From NCBI GenBank assembly GCA_910586315.1, contig CAJUIP010000025.1, positions 13,471 through 53,283 on the forward strand: a DNA stretch of 39,813 nucleotides, read 5' to 3'. The position numbers and the translations under genes are program-made. The notes under the pieces are model-generated. The model was not told the DNA's origin and did no database searches. It saw only the letters and a program-made list of their open reading frames with translations. Positions 27,231-36,432 of the stretch are shown piece after piece (position 1 is the stretch's first letter; every line of letters starts with the position of its first letter). The stretch comes from an uncultured Lachnospiraceae bacterium. Lineage in GTDB: Bacteria; Bacillota; Clostridia; Lachnospirales; Lachnospiraceae.

Positions 27231-30200
27231 AATCCACAAGGCCCTCGCGGGCCTCGACGTCTGCTTCACGAAGTTTTTAAGATTTAAGTGATGATTTCAA
27301 TCCACAAGGCCCTCGCGGGCCTCGACGGGTTTAATGGAAAAACCCAAGCAGAGATGATAAATTTCAATCCACAAGGCCCTCGCGGGCCTCGACTACAACT
27401 CTCCTTTCACCTCTTTTTTGATAATTATTTCAATCCACAAGGCCCTCGCGGGCCTCGACACAGTTGGCATGGGGATTTAGATCCGGAAGAGGTGATTTCA
27501 ATCCACAAGGCCCTCGCGGGCCTCGACACTATCTCGTATATCTGAATGCATCGGTTTCCAATATTTCAATCCACAAGGCCCTCGCGGGCCTCGACGATTT
27601 TACGATATAGTCTCCAGCAGTGGGAGAGCCATTTCAATCCACAAGGCCCTCGCGGGCCTCGACTAAATGGGAATACTCTTTCGAAGGAGCTCCAATATTT
27701 CAATCCACAAGGCCCTCGCGGGCCTCGACAACAGGAAGCGTCTCGTGGGATGACAATTAATTTATTTCAATCCACAAGGCCCTCGCGGGCCTCGACCAAA
27801 AAATCCCCTGTTAGTCTTGTGGGATGATCTATTTCAATCCACAAGGCCCTCGCGGGCCTCGACTCCGGGGAAAGGCCATGAATTTCGACATTCGTACATT
27901 TCAACCCACAAGGCCCTCGCGGGCCTCGACGTCTTTACGGATACGGGTTAATAGATGTTTCATATTTCAATCCACAAGGCCCTCGCGGGCCTCGACTGAC
28001 GCGCTTATTGGCAACGCAAACAGTAATCAGCATTTCAATCCACAAGGCCCTCGCGGGCCTCGACGAATGGTTTTTTTATCACCTTTTCCAATTTTAATAT
28101 TTCAATCCACAAGGCCCTCGCGGGCCTCGACACGGCTATGCTTTCAATCGCGCCCACGATTGTTTTATTTCAATCCACAAGGCCCTCGCGGGCCTCGACT
28201 CTTAGAACCTCCTAATTACGATTCTCCCGTTTAATTTCAATCCACAAGGCCCTCGCGGGCCTCGACGGGAGCTGGTCTATGACTATCGGGTAATCAATGA
28301 TATTTCAATCCACAAGGCCCTCGCGGGCCTCGACTAGGTGCATTGGATGCGGTAGCCGGAGCTTCGTTATTTCAATCCACAAGGCCCTCGCGGGCCTCGA
28401 CAACCACAGGATTCTCCATTGAGTAGTAATTCATGAAATTTCAATCCACAAGGCCCTCGCGGGCCTCGACCCCTGCCCTCTGGCAATGGACGTATGGACG
28501 GAAATATTTCAATCCACAAGGCCCTCGCGGGCCTCGACGACTCCCAGACGTTTTCCAAACTCCTCTTGAGATATTTCAATCCACAAGGCCCTCGCGGGCC
28601 TCGACAAATATATACAATGCTTCTGAATGATAATAATTGTATTTCAATCCACAAGGCCCTCGCGGGCCTCGACCCATCTTCGGCAGCATTACTGGAAGTA
28701 GGAACCATTTCAATCCACAAGGCCCTCGCGGGCCTCGACAGAAAGAACCTTTTTCATTGTCATCACCTCCAATATTTCAATCCACAAGGCCCTCGCGGGC
28801 CTCGACGAAGAGGATTGCAAGAGATACCGGAACCAGCACATTTCAATCCACAAGGCCCTCGCGGGCCTCGACCAAAAAGCTAAAACCCATTCAGGACAGT
28901 ATAAACCATTTCAATCCACAAGGCCCTCGCGGGCCTCGACTTGATAAGGCACAGAAAAATTATTATGGCCCTGATATTTCAATCCACAAGGCCCTCGCGG
29001 GCCTCGACCTGGAATTATGTAAAATGCCAGACCATTACCATTATTTCAATCCACAAGGCCCTCGCGGGCCTCGACGGATTTTTTCTGGCGACTGACAGAA
29101 TATGCACTATTTCAATCCACAAGGCCCTCGCGGGCCTCGACCAGGATGCCTGCGGGTAGTTTCCAATCGAAATAGCATTTCAATCCACAAGGCCCTCGCG
29201 GGCCTCGACAAGTTTGGTCGGCGGCATGTGTCGAGTTGTACACAGATTTCAATCCACAAGGCCCTCGCGGGCCTCGACTTTGGAGGTTGACCCTAGAGAT
29301 TTCGCATCAGACATTTCAATCCACAAGGCCCTCGCGGGCCTCGACGGCACCACACTGCAAATCTACACCCATGCAACGGACATTTCAATCCACAAGGCCC
29401 TCGCGGGCCTCGACGGTTGCGATGCCGCAACTGGTTTTTGTGTATAAAATTTCAATCCACAAGGCCCTCGCGGGCCTCGACCGAGCAATGTAATTTCGAT
29501 GGCACCTGTGGTAGTATTTCAATCCACAAGGCCCTCGCGGGCCTCGACCACTGAGACCCGAAATCAGTCAAAACTTTTTTATATTTCAATCCACAAGGCC
29601 CTCGCGGGCCTCGACCAAATCTGTTCTCCCTTCTTATCCCCATAAACTCATTTCAATCCACAAGGCCCTCGCGGGCCTCGACGTATCTGCCTTAATCACT
29701 GCCCAGGGGCAGTTATATTTCAATCCACAAGGCCCTCGCGGGCCTCGACTTTCTGATAATTTCTGACTCTTCATCATCATCATTTCAATCCACAAGGCCC
29801 TCGCGGGCCTCGACGTAAACCATATCGGTCTGATCACCGGAATCCACCATTTCAATCCACAAGGCCCTCGCGGGCCTCGACTTCTCTGGGTCCTCTGTGA
29901 ATTTAATCTGGTGAATTTCAATCCACAAGGCCCTCGCGGGCCTCGACACTGGAATTTTTTCGATGTTCAAATCCCATGTATATTTCAATCCACAAGGCCC
30001 TCGCGGGCCTCGACATTTCAAGACTGCGCGCCCGGTACGATTACATCATTTCAATCCACAAGGCCCTCGCGGGCCTCGACTGCACCTTCATATTCTTTTG
30101 TCCCTACCCATGGTATTTCAATCCACAAGGCCCTCGCGGGCCTCGACCAGAGATGCCGAACCGGATCATTAAGGAATCGATATTTCAATCCACAAGGCCC

Positions 30201-30688
30201 TCGCGGGCCTCGACTGCCAGGTTCCAGATGATGGATATCCTACTGGGAGATTTCAATCCACAAGGCCCTCGCGGGCCTCGACGATATGAGGTTAATTGAT
30301 GTTGATAAGATTGAAATATTTCAATCCACAAGGCCCTCGCGGGCCTCGACCGCTGTTGAGAGCATGGAGGGCAACATTCCGGCATTTCAATCCACAAGGC
30401 CCTCGCGGGCCTCGACACTTAAAAAACAGAACTCTCACCGTCAATAAAACTATTTCAATCCACAAGGCCCTCGCGGGCCTCGACTAATCAATTCTCCCGT
30501 AAAAGACGCATTTATATTATTTCAATCCACAAGGCCCTCGCGGGCCTCGACATATGATAGCGGGAAGAGATGCGTATATGTAAAGATTTCAATCCACAAG
30601 GCCCTCGCGGGCCTCGACCTCCGCCACCCATTGCTCCAATAATGCAGATTGCAACATTTCAATCCACAAGGCCCTCGCGGGCCTCGAC
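27231..30688 (-). CRISPR. Type I-C CRISPR array, 52 repeats and 51 spacers
   Basis: The repeat is 33 bp and spacers are 32-37 bp, mostly 33-35. Read on the - strand the repeat starts GTCGAGGCCCGCGAGGGCC and ends TGGATTGAAAT, a form typical of type I-C. AGGCCC and GGGCCT form a 6-bp stem around a GCGA tetraloop. Only two repeats differ: the one at 27898 (one base change) and the leftmost, 27231-27258, which lacks the last five bases. Decay at the left end and cas2 at the right place the leader on the right, so transcription is on the - strand and new spacers are added near 30688. By hand count all spacers look distinct. Confidence 0.99.
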
Positions 30689-30858
30689 TGCAATTTTTAC
30701 CAATTTTGTCTCAACTTTTTTCATTTTTCTAAATATAATGCTACATTTTTATCTTGACAACCTCCTTTCTCTATCCAAAAATTCCTATTTTCCATGCCCT
30801 TTTCCCACTTTTTCAAGTGCGAATATTCCCTCTTTTCCATGTCCACTTCACATCCGCA
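30689..30858 (-). promoter_or_regulatory. CRISPR leader with promoter
   Basis: An AT-rich stretch between cas2 and the first repeat. On the - strand, TTGTCA (30755-30760) and TATATT (30732-30737) are 17 bp apart, which would start transcription about 35-40 bp ahead of the first repeat. The stretch is also where spacer acquisition signals are expected. Confidence 0.75.
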
Positions 30859-31149
30859 TTAAAAAATCAACGGTTCTGTCACATCAAATCCGGGCTTTGC
30901 TCCTATATGCTCCACCTTATTTTTATATTGGTTCCCCAGATAATAAAATCTCAGGCTGTCTTTATCTTTATCGATGAGATCTTCTAAAATTGCTTTTACC
31001 TGTCTGCATTTTGCTGCGTCCAGATTGCATTCAAAAACAGAATTTTGCACGCGCTGTCCATAATTTACACACTGCTTCGCCACCTTTCGTAAACGCGCTT
31101 TACCTGCTGACGTCTCCGTATTCACGTCATATGTAATCAAAACCAGCAT
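30859..31149 (-). CDS. cas2: CRISPR-associated endonuclease Cas2
   Basis: A 96-aa ferredoxin-like protein that forms the spacer-integration complex with Cas1. It begins MLVLITYDVNTET with the conserved Asp8, and NSVFECNLD later marks the central strand. The start is ATG at 31149 with AGGTGG upstream; a GTG at 31158, directly after the cas1 stop, would add three residues. It is last in the cas operon and adjacent to the leader. Confidence 0.95.
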   Translation of the reverse strand: MLVLITYDVNTETSAGKARLRKVAKQCVNYGQRVQNSVFECNLDAAKCRQVKAILEDLIDKDKDSLRFYYLGNQYKNKVEHIGAKPGFDVTEPLIF

Positions 31150-31158
31150 CCTTACCAC

Positions 31159-32190
31159 CTACTTCCATAGAAACGAAGGATATTCATCCAAATCTCCACG
31201 TAAAAACCTGGACAGCAAAAGAGCCTGGACATAAGGAACCATTCCCCATTCGATCTTTTCGTCTAAGAACGGATGTTTTATCGTTTCTGCCTTTTTTTCC
31301 TGCCAGAGACCCAGAAATCGTTTTCTGGTATCATCCTTCATAATCACGGCGCCATCCTCTTTTTTTAAAAAGCCTTCTGCTCCGATCATTCGCTTATTAA
31401 TCAGTGTCAATACAAAACGATCCCCCATAACGGCACGCAGTTCCTCCATCAAATCCAGTGCCAATGACATTCTCCCCGGTCGATCCGTATGAAAGAATCC
31501 CACATATGGATCAAGTCCAACTGCTTCTAAAGCAGCACCGCACATTCCCGCCAGCAATGTATATACAAAAGAAAGCATCGCATTTGTCAAATCCATGGGC
31601 GGCCGTTTACTTCTTCCATGAAAATAAAAATCCTGCTTCTGCTGAAGGATTAAATCATCAAATACGGAAAAATATACAGAAGCTGCCTCGCCTTCCAGTC
31701 CTAACAGTTCTTCCGCCGAATGACTCTCGCGGATTTTCGGTATTCCAGCCGCCAGAAAAGAAGATTTCAATTTTAATTTTTCAACATCCAGTCTCAAAGG
31801 ATAATCTCTGGCCGCCCGCTCTAATATCCAACGGGAGTTATATACCTTCGCCGCAATAAAATTTCTCGCGATTTCCAGAGACTGTTCTTTATTATCACTG
31901 ACCCGATACTGCTCTTTTCTCAGCGTGACATTTCCTCTGACTTCCCCGGAAACTCTAGCCAGAAAGCGGCCACTGGGTGAAAGAAAAGATAAATCAATGC
32001 CTCTCTTGGCGCAGACGCCCATCAATGCAGGGCTGGCCCCTGGATATCCAAAACTCACAATCGCTTCCAGATTATGCAGCGGAACCCGGCCGATTTCTTC
32101 GTCCTGATTCTTGACCACAATATTTTCCCCATCCAACGACAAATATCGGTCCTGCGCCGTCACATAAAGTGTGTTAAGCAGCCTTTTCAT
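31159..32190 (-). CDS. cas1: CRISPR-associated integrase Cas1
   Basis: The 343-aa metal-dependent integrase that inserts new spacers. The start is ATG at 32190, after GGAGGAGGG, overlapping the cas4 stop as ATGA. The N-terminal beta domain (NTLYVTAQDRYLSL) is followed by the helical catalytic domain with Glu166 in LLGLEGEAASVYF, His234 in GFFHTDRPGRMSLALDL and Asp246. All three metal-site residues are present. Length matches type I-C Cas1. Confidence 0.97.
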   Translation of the reverse strand: MKRLLNTLYVTAQDRYLSLDGENIVVKNQDEEIGRVPLHNLEAIVSFGYPGASPALMGVCAKRGIDLSFLSPSGRFLARVSGEVRGNVTLRKEQYRVSDNKEQSLEIARNFIAAKVYNSRWILERAARDYPLRLDVEKLKLKSSFLAAGIPKIRESHSAEELLGLEGEAASVYFSVFDDLILQQKQDFYFHGRSKRPPMDLTNAMLSFVYTLLAGMCGAALEAVGLDPYVGFFHTDRPGRMSLALDLMEELRAVMGDRFVLTLINKRMIGAEGFLKKEDGAVIMKDDTRKRFLGLWQEKKAETIKHPFLDEKIEWGMVPYVQALLLSRFLRGDLDEYPSFLWK

Positions 32191-32858
32191 GACTCTCCCT
32201 CCTCCGCCAGTATCCTTTCCATATACGCTTTGGCCGATTTTTTCTTTCCCAGTACGGGAAGACAGACATCTCGCAAAGAACACGCATTGCAGCCCTTGCT
32301 CCACTTCACACGGGGCGTATAACGACGGCTGTAATACTCATGCATCTCCAAAAACATTACCTTTACTTTATCACGCAGTTCTTTACTAATCTCCACTTTT
32401 GTCCTGCGCCTTGTTTCACCATAGTAAAGGTATCCCCAGGGAATCTGACAGCAAAGCATTTCTTCCAGGCACAAAGCCTGTGCCGTCAACTGCAGGGTAT
32501 CTACGTCCGTAATCTTGGGCCTCCCTCTCTTATATTCAATCGGCACCACCTGATACAAGCCGCTCCTTCCTGTCAGGGAAATCCCTTCATCACTGCGGTG
32601 AAATTCTACAATATCACATTCTCCGCTGATTCCCAATTCTCTGGATCGTATGGGCATCGCCCTGCTGATAATACAATCGCCCCGTTTTTCCATTGCCGAA
32701 GCATCGTGTGCCTTCAGATGCATCAGCTTCCCTTCCACGGTTCTCACATTTTCCTGCCACTGCAGTTCAATATATGCTAACGCCCATTGTCTCCGGCAGA
32801 ACGCAAAATGCTGAATGCCGGAAAGCTGAAGGAAATCTTCCTCTTTATACAAGATCAT
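32187..32858 (-). CDS. cas4: CRISPR-associated exonuclease Cas4
   Basis: A 223-aa RecB-like nuclease that trims prespacers and helps choose the PAM during acquisition. Four Cys for a 4Fe-4S cluster are seen: Cys21 in FAFCRRQWAL and C-x2-C-x5-C (190, 193, 199) near the C-terminus. The nuclease core has GECDIVEF (Asp82) and PIEYKRGRPK (Glu108, Lys110). The ATG at 32858 overlaps the end of cas7c by 14 bp; AGAGG lies only 3 nt before it, so a TTG a few codons later is also conceivable. Confidence 0.95.
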   Translation of the reverse strand: MILYKEEDFLQLSGIQHFAFCRRQWALAYIELQWQENVRTVEGKLMHLKAHDASAMEKRGDCIISRAMPIRSRELGISGECDIVEFHRSDEGISLTGRSGLYQVVPIEYKRGRPKITDVDTLQLTAQALCLEEMLCCQIPWGYLYYGETRRRTKVEISKELRDKVKVMFLEMHEYYSRRYTPRVKWSKGCNACSLRDVCLPVLGKKKSAKAYMERILAEEGES

Positions 32859-33702
32859 ACACCTCTGGTTTCACACAAGGCAGATCTGCCAGATAAATCT
32901 CATAATCAGCAAAAGATTCCGGTCTGTCCTTTTTTTCGTTAATCTGAATGCTTCTGTGTATTTTCGCAGTAGATACTGCCGGTGTCTTTTCTTCATGCTG
33001 CCACCAGTACAGGCGGCATACCTCCATACTTCCCTCCGGCCGCGCCGATGAAGCGTCATTTTCAAACAACGTTTTCAGCGCTTCCTTCAAAAGCTCCGCG
33101 TCCTCCTGAGAAAATCCCGTCTTTTCTGCCAGCTGAACATTTACGCTTCCTTTTATTACATAAAGGCCAAAGCCTACCCGATGTTTTGTCCCCATGGTAT
33201 CCGATGCCTTTCCTTCTTTTCCATCCTCACTGTTAACGCTTTTTGTAATCTGCATACTGATAATATCCACCGGTGACACGCTGACCGCCTGTTGAACCGA
33301 CACCGGGCCGCGGACTCCTACCGAAACATTCACCCCCTTAAATGCAAATACCTGCCCGAAGGCTCTCACATCAATCCACTCCCTGCATGCGGCCTGGCTG
33401 AACTGATCCCGATCCGGATTTTTATTTTTGCTCAAGATTGCCTTCAACTCCGCACACCCCTCTGCCCGGGCCTTCAGACTGGTAAATCCATCATCCGCGC
33501 GATCATCTGACTGGACAAATACGCGCGCTCCCAAATCCTGAAACCGGTTTCTGATTTTCCGCTTAATGCAGACATCGGATATCTCTCCATATCCGTCAAA
33601 ATTTTCTCTGGGGCGGTTTCCATTAAGGGGATCTCCGTTGGGATTTGCGTTCATTGCAGAGATAATCACTGCAAAATCAATTTTCCCTTTTAAATTTGTC
33701 AT
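32845..33702 (-). CDS. cas7c: Type I-C Cascade backbone protein Cas7
   Basis: A 285-aa RAMP-type protein (Csd2 family) that coats the crRNA as several copies. The N-terminus IDFAVIISAMNANPNGDPLN with the GNRPR stretch is characteristic of the family, and SVQQAVSVSPVDIISMQITK and KHRVGFGLYVIKG follow. The start is ATG at 33702 after AGGAGGAG; residues open upstream overlap cas8c and are not needed. It lies 4 bp after the cas8c stop. Confidence 0.95.
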   Translation of the reverse strand: MTNLKGKIDFAVIISAMNANPNGDPLNGNRPRENFDGYGEISDVCIKRKIRNRFQDLGARVFVQSDDRADDGFTSLKARAEGCAELKAILSKNKNPDRDQFSQAACREWIDVRAFGQVFAFKGVNVSVGVRGPVSVQQAVSVSPVDIISMQITKSVNSEDGKEGKASDTMGTKHRVGFGLYVIKGSVNVQLAEKTGFSQEDAELLKEALKTLFENDASSARPEGSMEVCRLYWWQHEEKTPAVSTAKIHRSIQINEKKDRPESFADYEIYLADLPCVKPEVYDLV

Positions 33703-33706
33703 ACTC

Positions 33707-35680
33707 TCACTCCTCCTCTTTCTGTTCATTTACCGTTTTCTGCTTCAGCGCGATTGCCTGACTGTGAAATCCCAATAGATACAGTCCGCTCAGGCTCTCG
33801 TCTTTTTCATACGCCTCAACGGTAAATTTATCAAAAATTTCGTCAATTAATTTTTTATAGACGATGCGCTCGCCGGTTTTTAGTTTCCCCCAGTAAGGCT
33901 GCAGTTTCTCCTCCAGCACTTTCCAGGTACGCATAGGCTTCTGAGCAAACACCGCCATATACCGCTGTGCATTTGTCTCGCGCCAGTCATCCTTATCATA
34001 GGTACGGTACTCCACCCGATCCGCCACTGCCAGCAATCGTCCAAACAGATAATCCCGCTTATCACATCTTGTATCTAAAGCCACCTTCCATACCTCCTTC
34101 CCAGAGTACTCATATTGCTGTTTCTTGACAAACGAACATGCCACTGCCAAAATTCGTTCCCAATTATACCGTTCTTTAAAAGCCATCGGCGAAGAAGCCC
34201 TCTGCACAGCCAGTCTCACCAGATCCAGCGGAATTTTCCGCCGCTCTGAAATGCATGGCAAAAGCCTTTTTAACACCTCTTTGTACAGGTTCTGATTATT
34301 TTTTCCGGTAATCGTCAGCCTGCTTTTTTCCTCTGTGCCATACAAAGCTTCTGCAATTTCATCAATCCCAACCATCCCCTGGAATGTAAACGGCCCGCCC
34401 TTTTTATATTTTACATGCTGCCATTCACAGCTCATATGCCAGTAGGAAATATTTCGCAGATATGTGCTGGACTCAAACTGTCTGCATTCCGTCATCGCCA
34501 GACGCCCCGGCGTTGCAGAATCAAAAGCCAGCAGTACGGTTCTGGAGGCCTGGCCCAGGCACTCTCTATATCCCCGCATCGCCGCTGCAAACCTGGAAGC
34601 CCCTATCTCATCCGTTCCCAGATATTCTGTTTGTTCTTCTTCCTCTCCCCAGCCTTCATAGTCCTCGCATATCTCGTCTGTGTCTGCGTGCAAATCCGGC
34701 AAAGGTTTCATATCGGATTCCCAGATCACCACATACAGGCTGTCCCAGTGATACCCCTGCTTGCGGATAATCCACTTCAAAGCGTTATGTGCCTTTTGGG
34801 AGTCTTCATATCCTACGGAAAACGCCTGGGATTTATCAGAAAACCGGCCGCGAAACGTAAAGTTTTGCTCATCATTAGACGAAATTAATTTTGCTCCGTC
34901 TCCTTCATTCCGAATCTTTTTCGGCTGAAGAGACGACAGCGCTTCCATATTTCCGGACAAATAGGATAAACCCTTTTGGGCCGCAAGAGAACGGTAATAT
35001 TCTATAAAGCATTTCTGAAGCGTCTTGTCTTTCCAGCATTCCGCGCAGCTATTTCCGGACCTGTCCGCCAGTGCCCCTTCATCCAGTTCCCTAGGAACCC
35101 AAACCCGAAATCTCACAAAAGCGTCTTCCTGTGCAACCGCCTGTATTTTTTCTTTCTGTGCAATCTTTCCCTGCTCATCCAGGCGGATCACTCCGGCGCC
35201 AACCAGATCCTGAATCAGGCTCCCTTTTCTCAAATACCGGTATATACTGTTTATCTTCTCATGGCTGTATTCCGATTCGCTCCAACGCTGCAGCGCTTTT
35301 ATATACAACTGATAATTCTCTGAAAAATCCTTCTCTTTCCCATTTTTACCGCCATAGTAATTCATATAATCTCCGGCCAGGTACTTTAGATTATCGCACA
35401 GAGGATGAGGCGCTTTGCCTGCCGTACGGCTCCCGGATTCTTCTGTGACTGGAATGATAGTTAATTTATCTTCTTCTGCCACAGGCTCCGCGGAGATAAA
35501 ATTGCCGTCGGTATCAATGGTGACGGTAATCTGCGCCGTTACTGTTGTATGAGAAATCGGAAGCAGCACCAGACTTGTTTTTACAATCCCATTCTTAGTC
35601 TTCCTGTCAACAGGTTCGATTTCACCGGCAAAATACTGATTTTTTTCATACAGATCATAAAGCTCATTCAGCCAATTCAC
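33707..35680 (-). CDS. cas8c: Type I-C Cascade large subunit Cas8c
   Basis: A 657-aa protein of the Csd1 family that recognises the PAM and recruits Cas3. It begins MNWLNELYDLYEKNQ, uses a GTG start at 35680, and its GTGA overlaps the cas5c stop. The family-typical YLSGNMEALSSLQPKKIRNE and SVGYEDSQKAHNALKWII segments are present. The C-terminal helical part carries an internal ATG at 34186 with AGAGGG 11 nt ahead, which may give a separate Cas11c of about 159 aa, as known for type I-C. Confidence 0.95.
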   Translation of the reverse strand: MNWLNELYDLYEKNQYFAGEIEPVDRKTKNGIVKTSLVLLPISHTTVTAQITVTIDTDGNFISAEPVAEEDKLTIIPVTEESGSRTAGKAPHPLCDNLKYLAGDYMNYYGGKNGKEKDFSENYQLYIKALQRWSESEYSHEKINSIYRYLRKGSLIQDLVGAGVIRLDEQGKIAQKEKIQAVAQEDAFVRFRVWVPRELDEGALADRSGNSCAECWKDKTLQKCFIEYYRSLAAQKGLSYLSGNMEALSSLQPKKIRNEGDGAKLISSNDEQNFTFRGRFSDKSQAFSVGYEDSQKAHNALKWIIRKQGYHWDSLYVVIWESDMKPLPDLHADTDEICEDYEGWGEEEEQTEYLGTDEIGASRFAAAMRGYRECLGQASRTVLLAFDSATPGRLAMTECRQFESSTYLRNISYWHMSCEWQHVKYKKGGPFTFQGMVGIDEIAEALYGTEEKSRLTITGKNNQNLYKEVLKRLLPCISERRKIPLDLVRLAVQRASSPMAFKERYNWERILAVACSFVKKQQYEYSGKEVWKVALDTRCDKRDYLFGRLLAVADRVEYRTYDKDDWRETNAQRYMAVFAQKPMRTWKVLEEKLQPYWGKLKTGERIVYKKLIDEIFDKFTVEAYEKDESLSGLYLLGFHSQAIALKQKTVNEQKEEE

Positions 35681-36417
35681 AGCCCCGCCTCCTCGTCGCT
35701 AAACTCTTCTGCGCCACAAAAATTTTCCTGGCGGAATATTTTTATTTCCATTTCTTTAATATGTCGTTTTTCCATGCACTGTTCCGGACGTAAAAATTCA
35801 ATCATTCCTCCCCTTGTCATCTTGGGACGCCAAAAACGCACGGTCATTTTCCCCGCATCCTCCGGCAAAACAGCTTCATCTGCATAAGTAATTCCATGGT
35901 ACATAAATCCGTAAGCAATCTCTCCATCCAGATCGTCATAAGCGCTTTCTCCCTCGCCGAACACGCAGGGCTCCACATATCCCTGACATTCCCTGGTTCC
36001 GAGAAACACATCACGCCTTCCTCCGCGGGCAATCATCCGTCTGGCAATATTATGATGCTTATGTTCATTCCTGTCCTGTCTCAGCTCCGGCCGGTTTTCA
36101 TTCCATTCAAAATGAGCGCATACCTGATAGCAGACATTTTTCAAATACGTATAATAAGCCAGCTCATTTCCTCCATTATAGCAAATCGGCCGGATTCCTT
36201 TCGTCTCTGTCCGAATCGGATTCATAACACGTACAGCATCAATGATCCATACAAATGTGGGCTTCCAGTAAACACTCTGTAAAATTCCCTTCAGTGCCTC
36301 ATAGGTAGGAATATGGTAGGAACATTTTTCACCTCCCACTCGGGTGACCGGATCGGAAAACAGCGCGTAATCCCCGCTTACCTGAAACTCAACCGTATTA
36401 CGATACTTCAAATTCAT
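35677..36417 (-). CDS. cas5c: Type I-C crRNA-processing protein Cas5c
   Basis: A 246-aa protein (Cas5d/Csd5 family) that, in type I-C, replaces Cas6 and cuts the repeat RNA at the base of its hairpin. The catalytic set known from Bacillus halodurans Cas5c (Tyr46, Lys116, His117) aligns with Tyr50, Lys120 and His121 here. The N-terminus has FQVSGDYALFSDPVTRVGGEK in the family position. The start is ATG at 36417 after GGGGAGGTGA. It lies 15 bp past the cas3 stop. Confidence 0.95.
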   Translation of the reverse strand: MNLKYRNTVEFQVSGDYALFSDPVTRVGGEKCSYHIPTYEALKGILQSVYWKPTFVWIIDAVRVMNPIRTETKGIRPICYNGGNELAYYTYLKNVCYQVCAHFEWNENRPELRQDRNEHKHHNIARRMIARGGRRDVFLGTRECQGYVEPCVFGEGESAYDDLDGEIAYGFMYHGITYADEAVLPEDAGKMTVRFWRPKMTRGGMIEFLRPEQCMEKRHIKEMEIKIFRQENFCGAEEFSDEEAGL

Positions 36418-36432
36418 TCACCTCCCCGCATA

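Noticed and set aside
27098..30487. Many open frames on both strands across the array
   Set aside because: They are translations of the CRISPR repeat (phrases such as NPQGPRGPR and HKALAGLD recur) and are not genes.
28200..30518. Two spacers (28200-28233 and 30485-30518) sharing a 10-base word
   Set aside because: A shared 10-mer among about 1.7 kb of spacer sequence is expected by chance.
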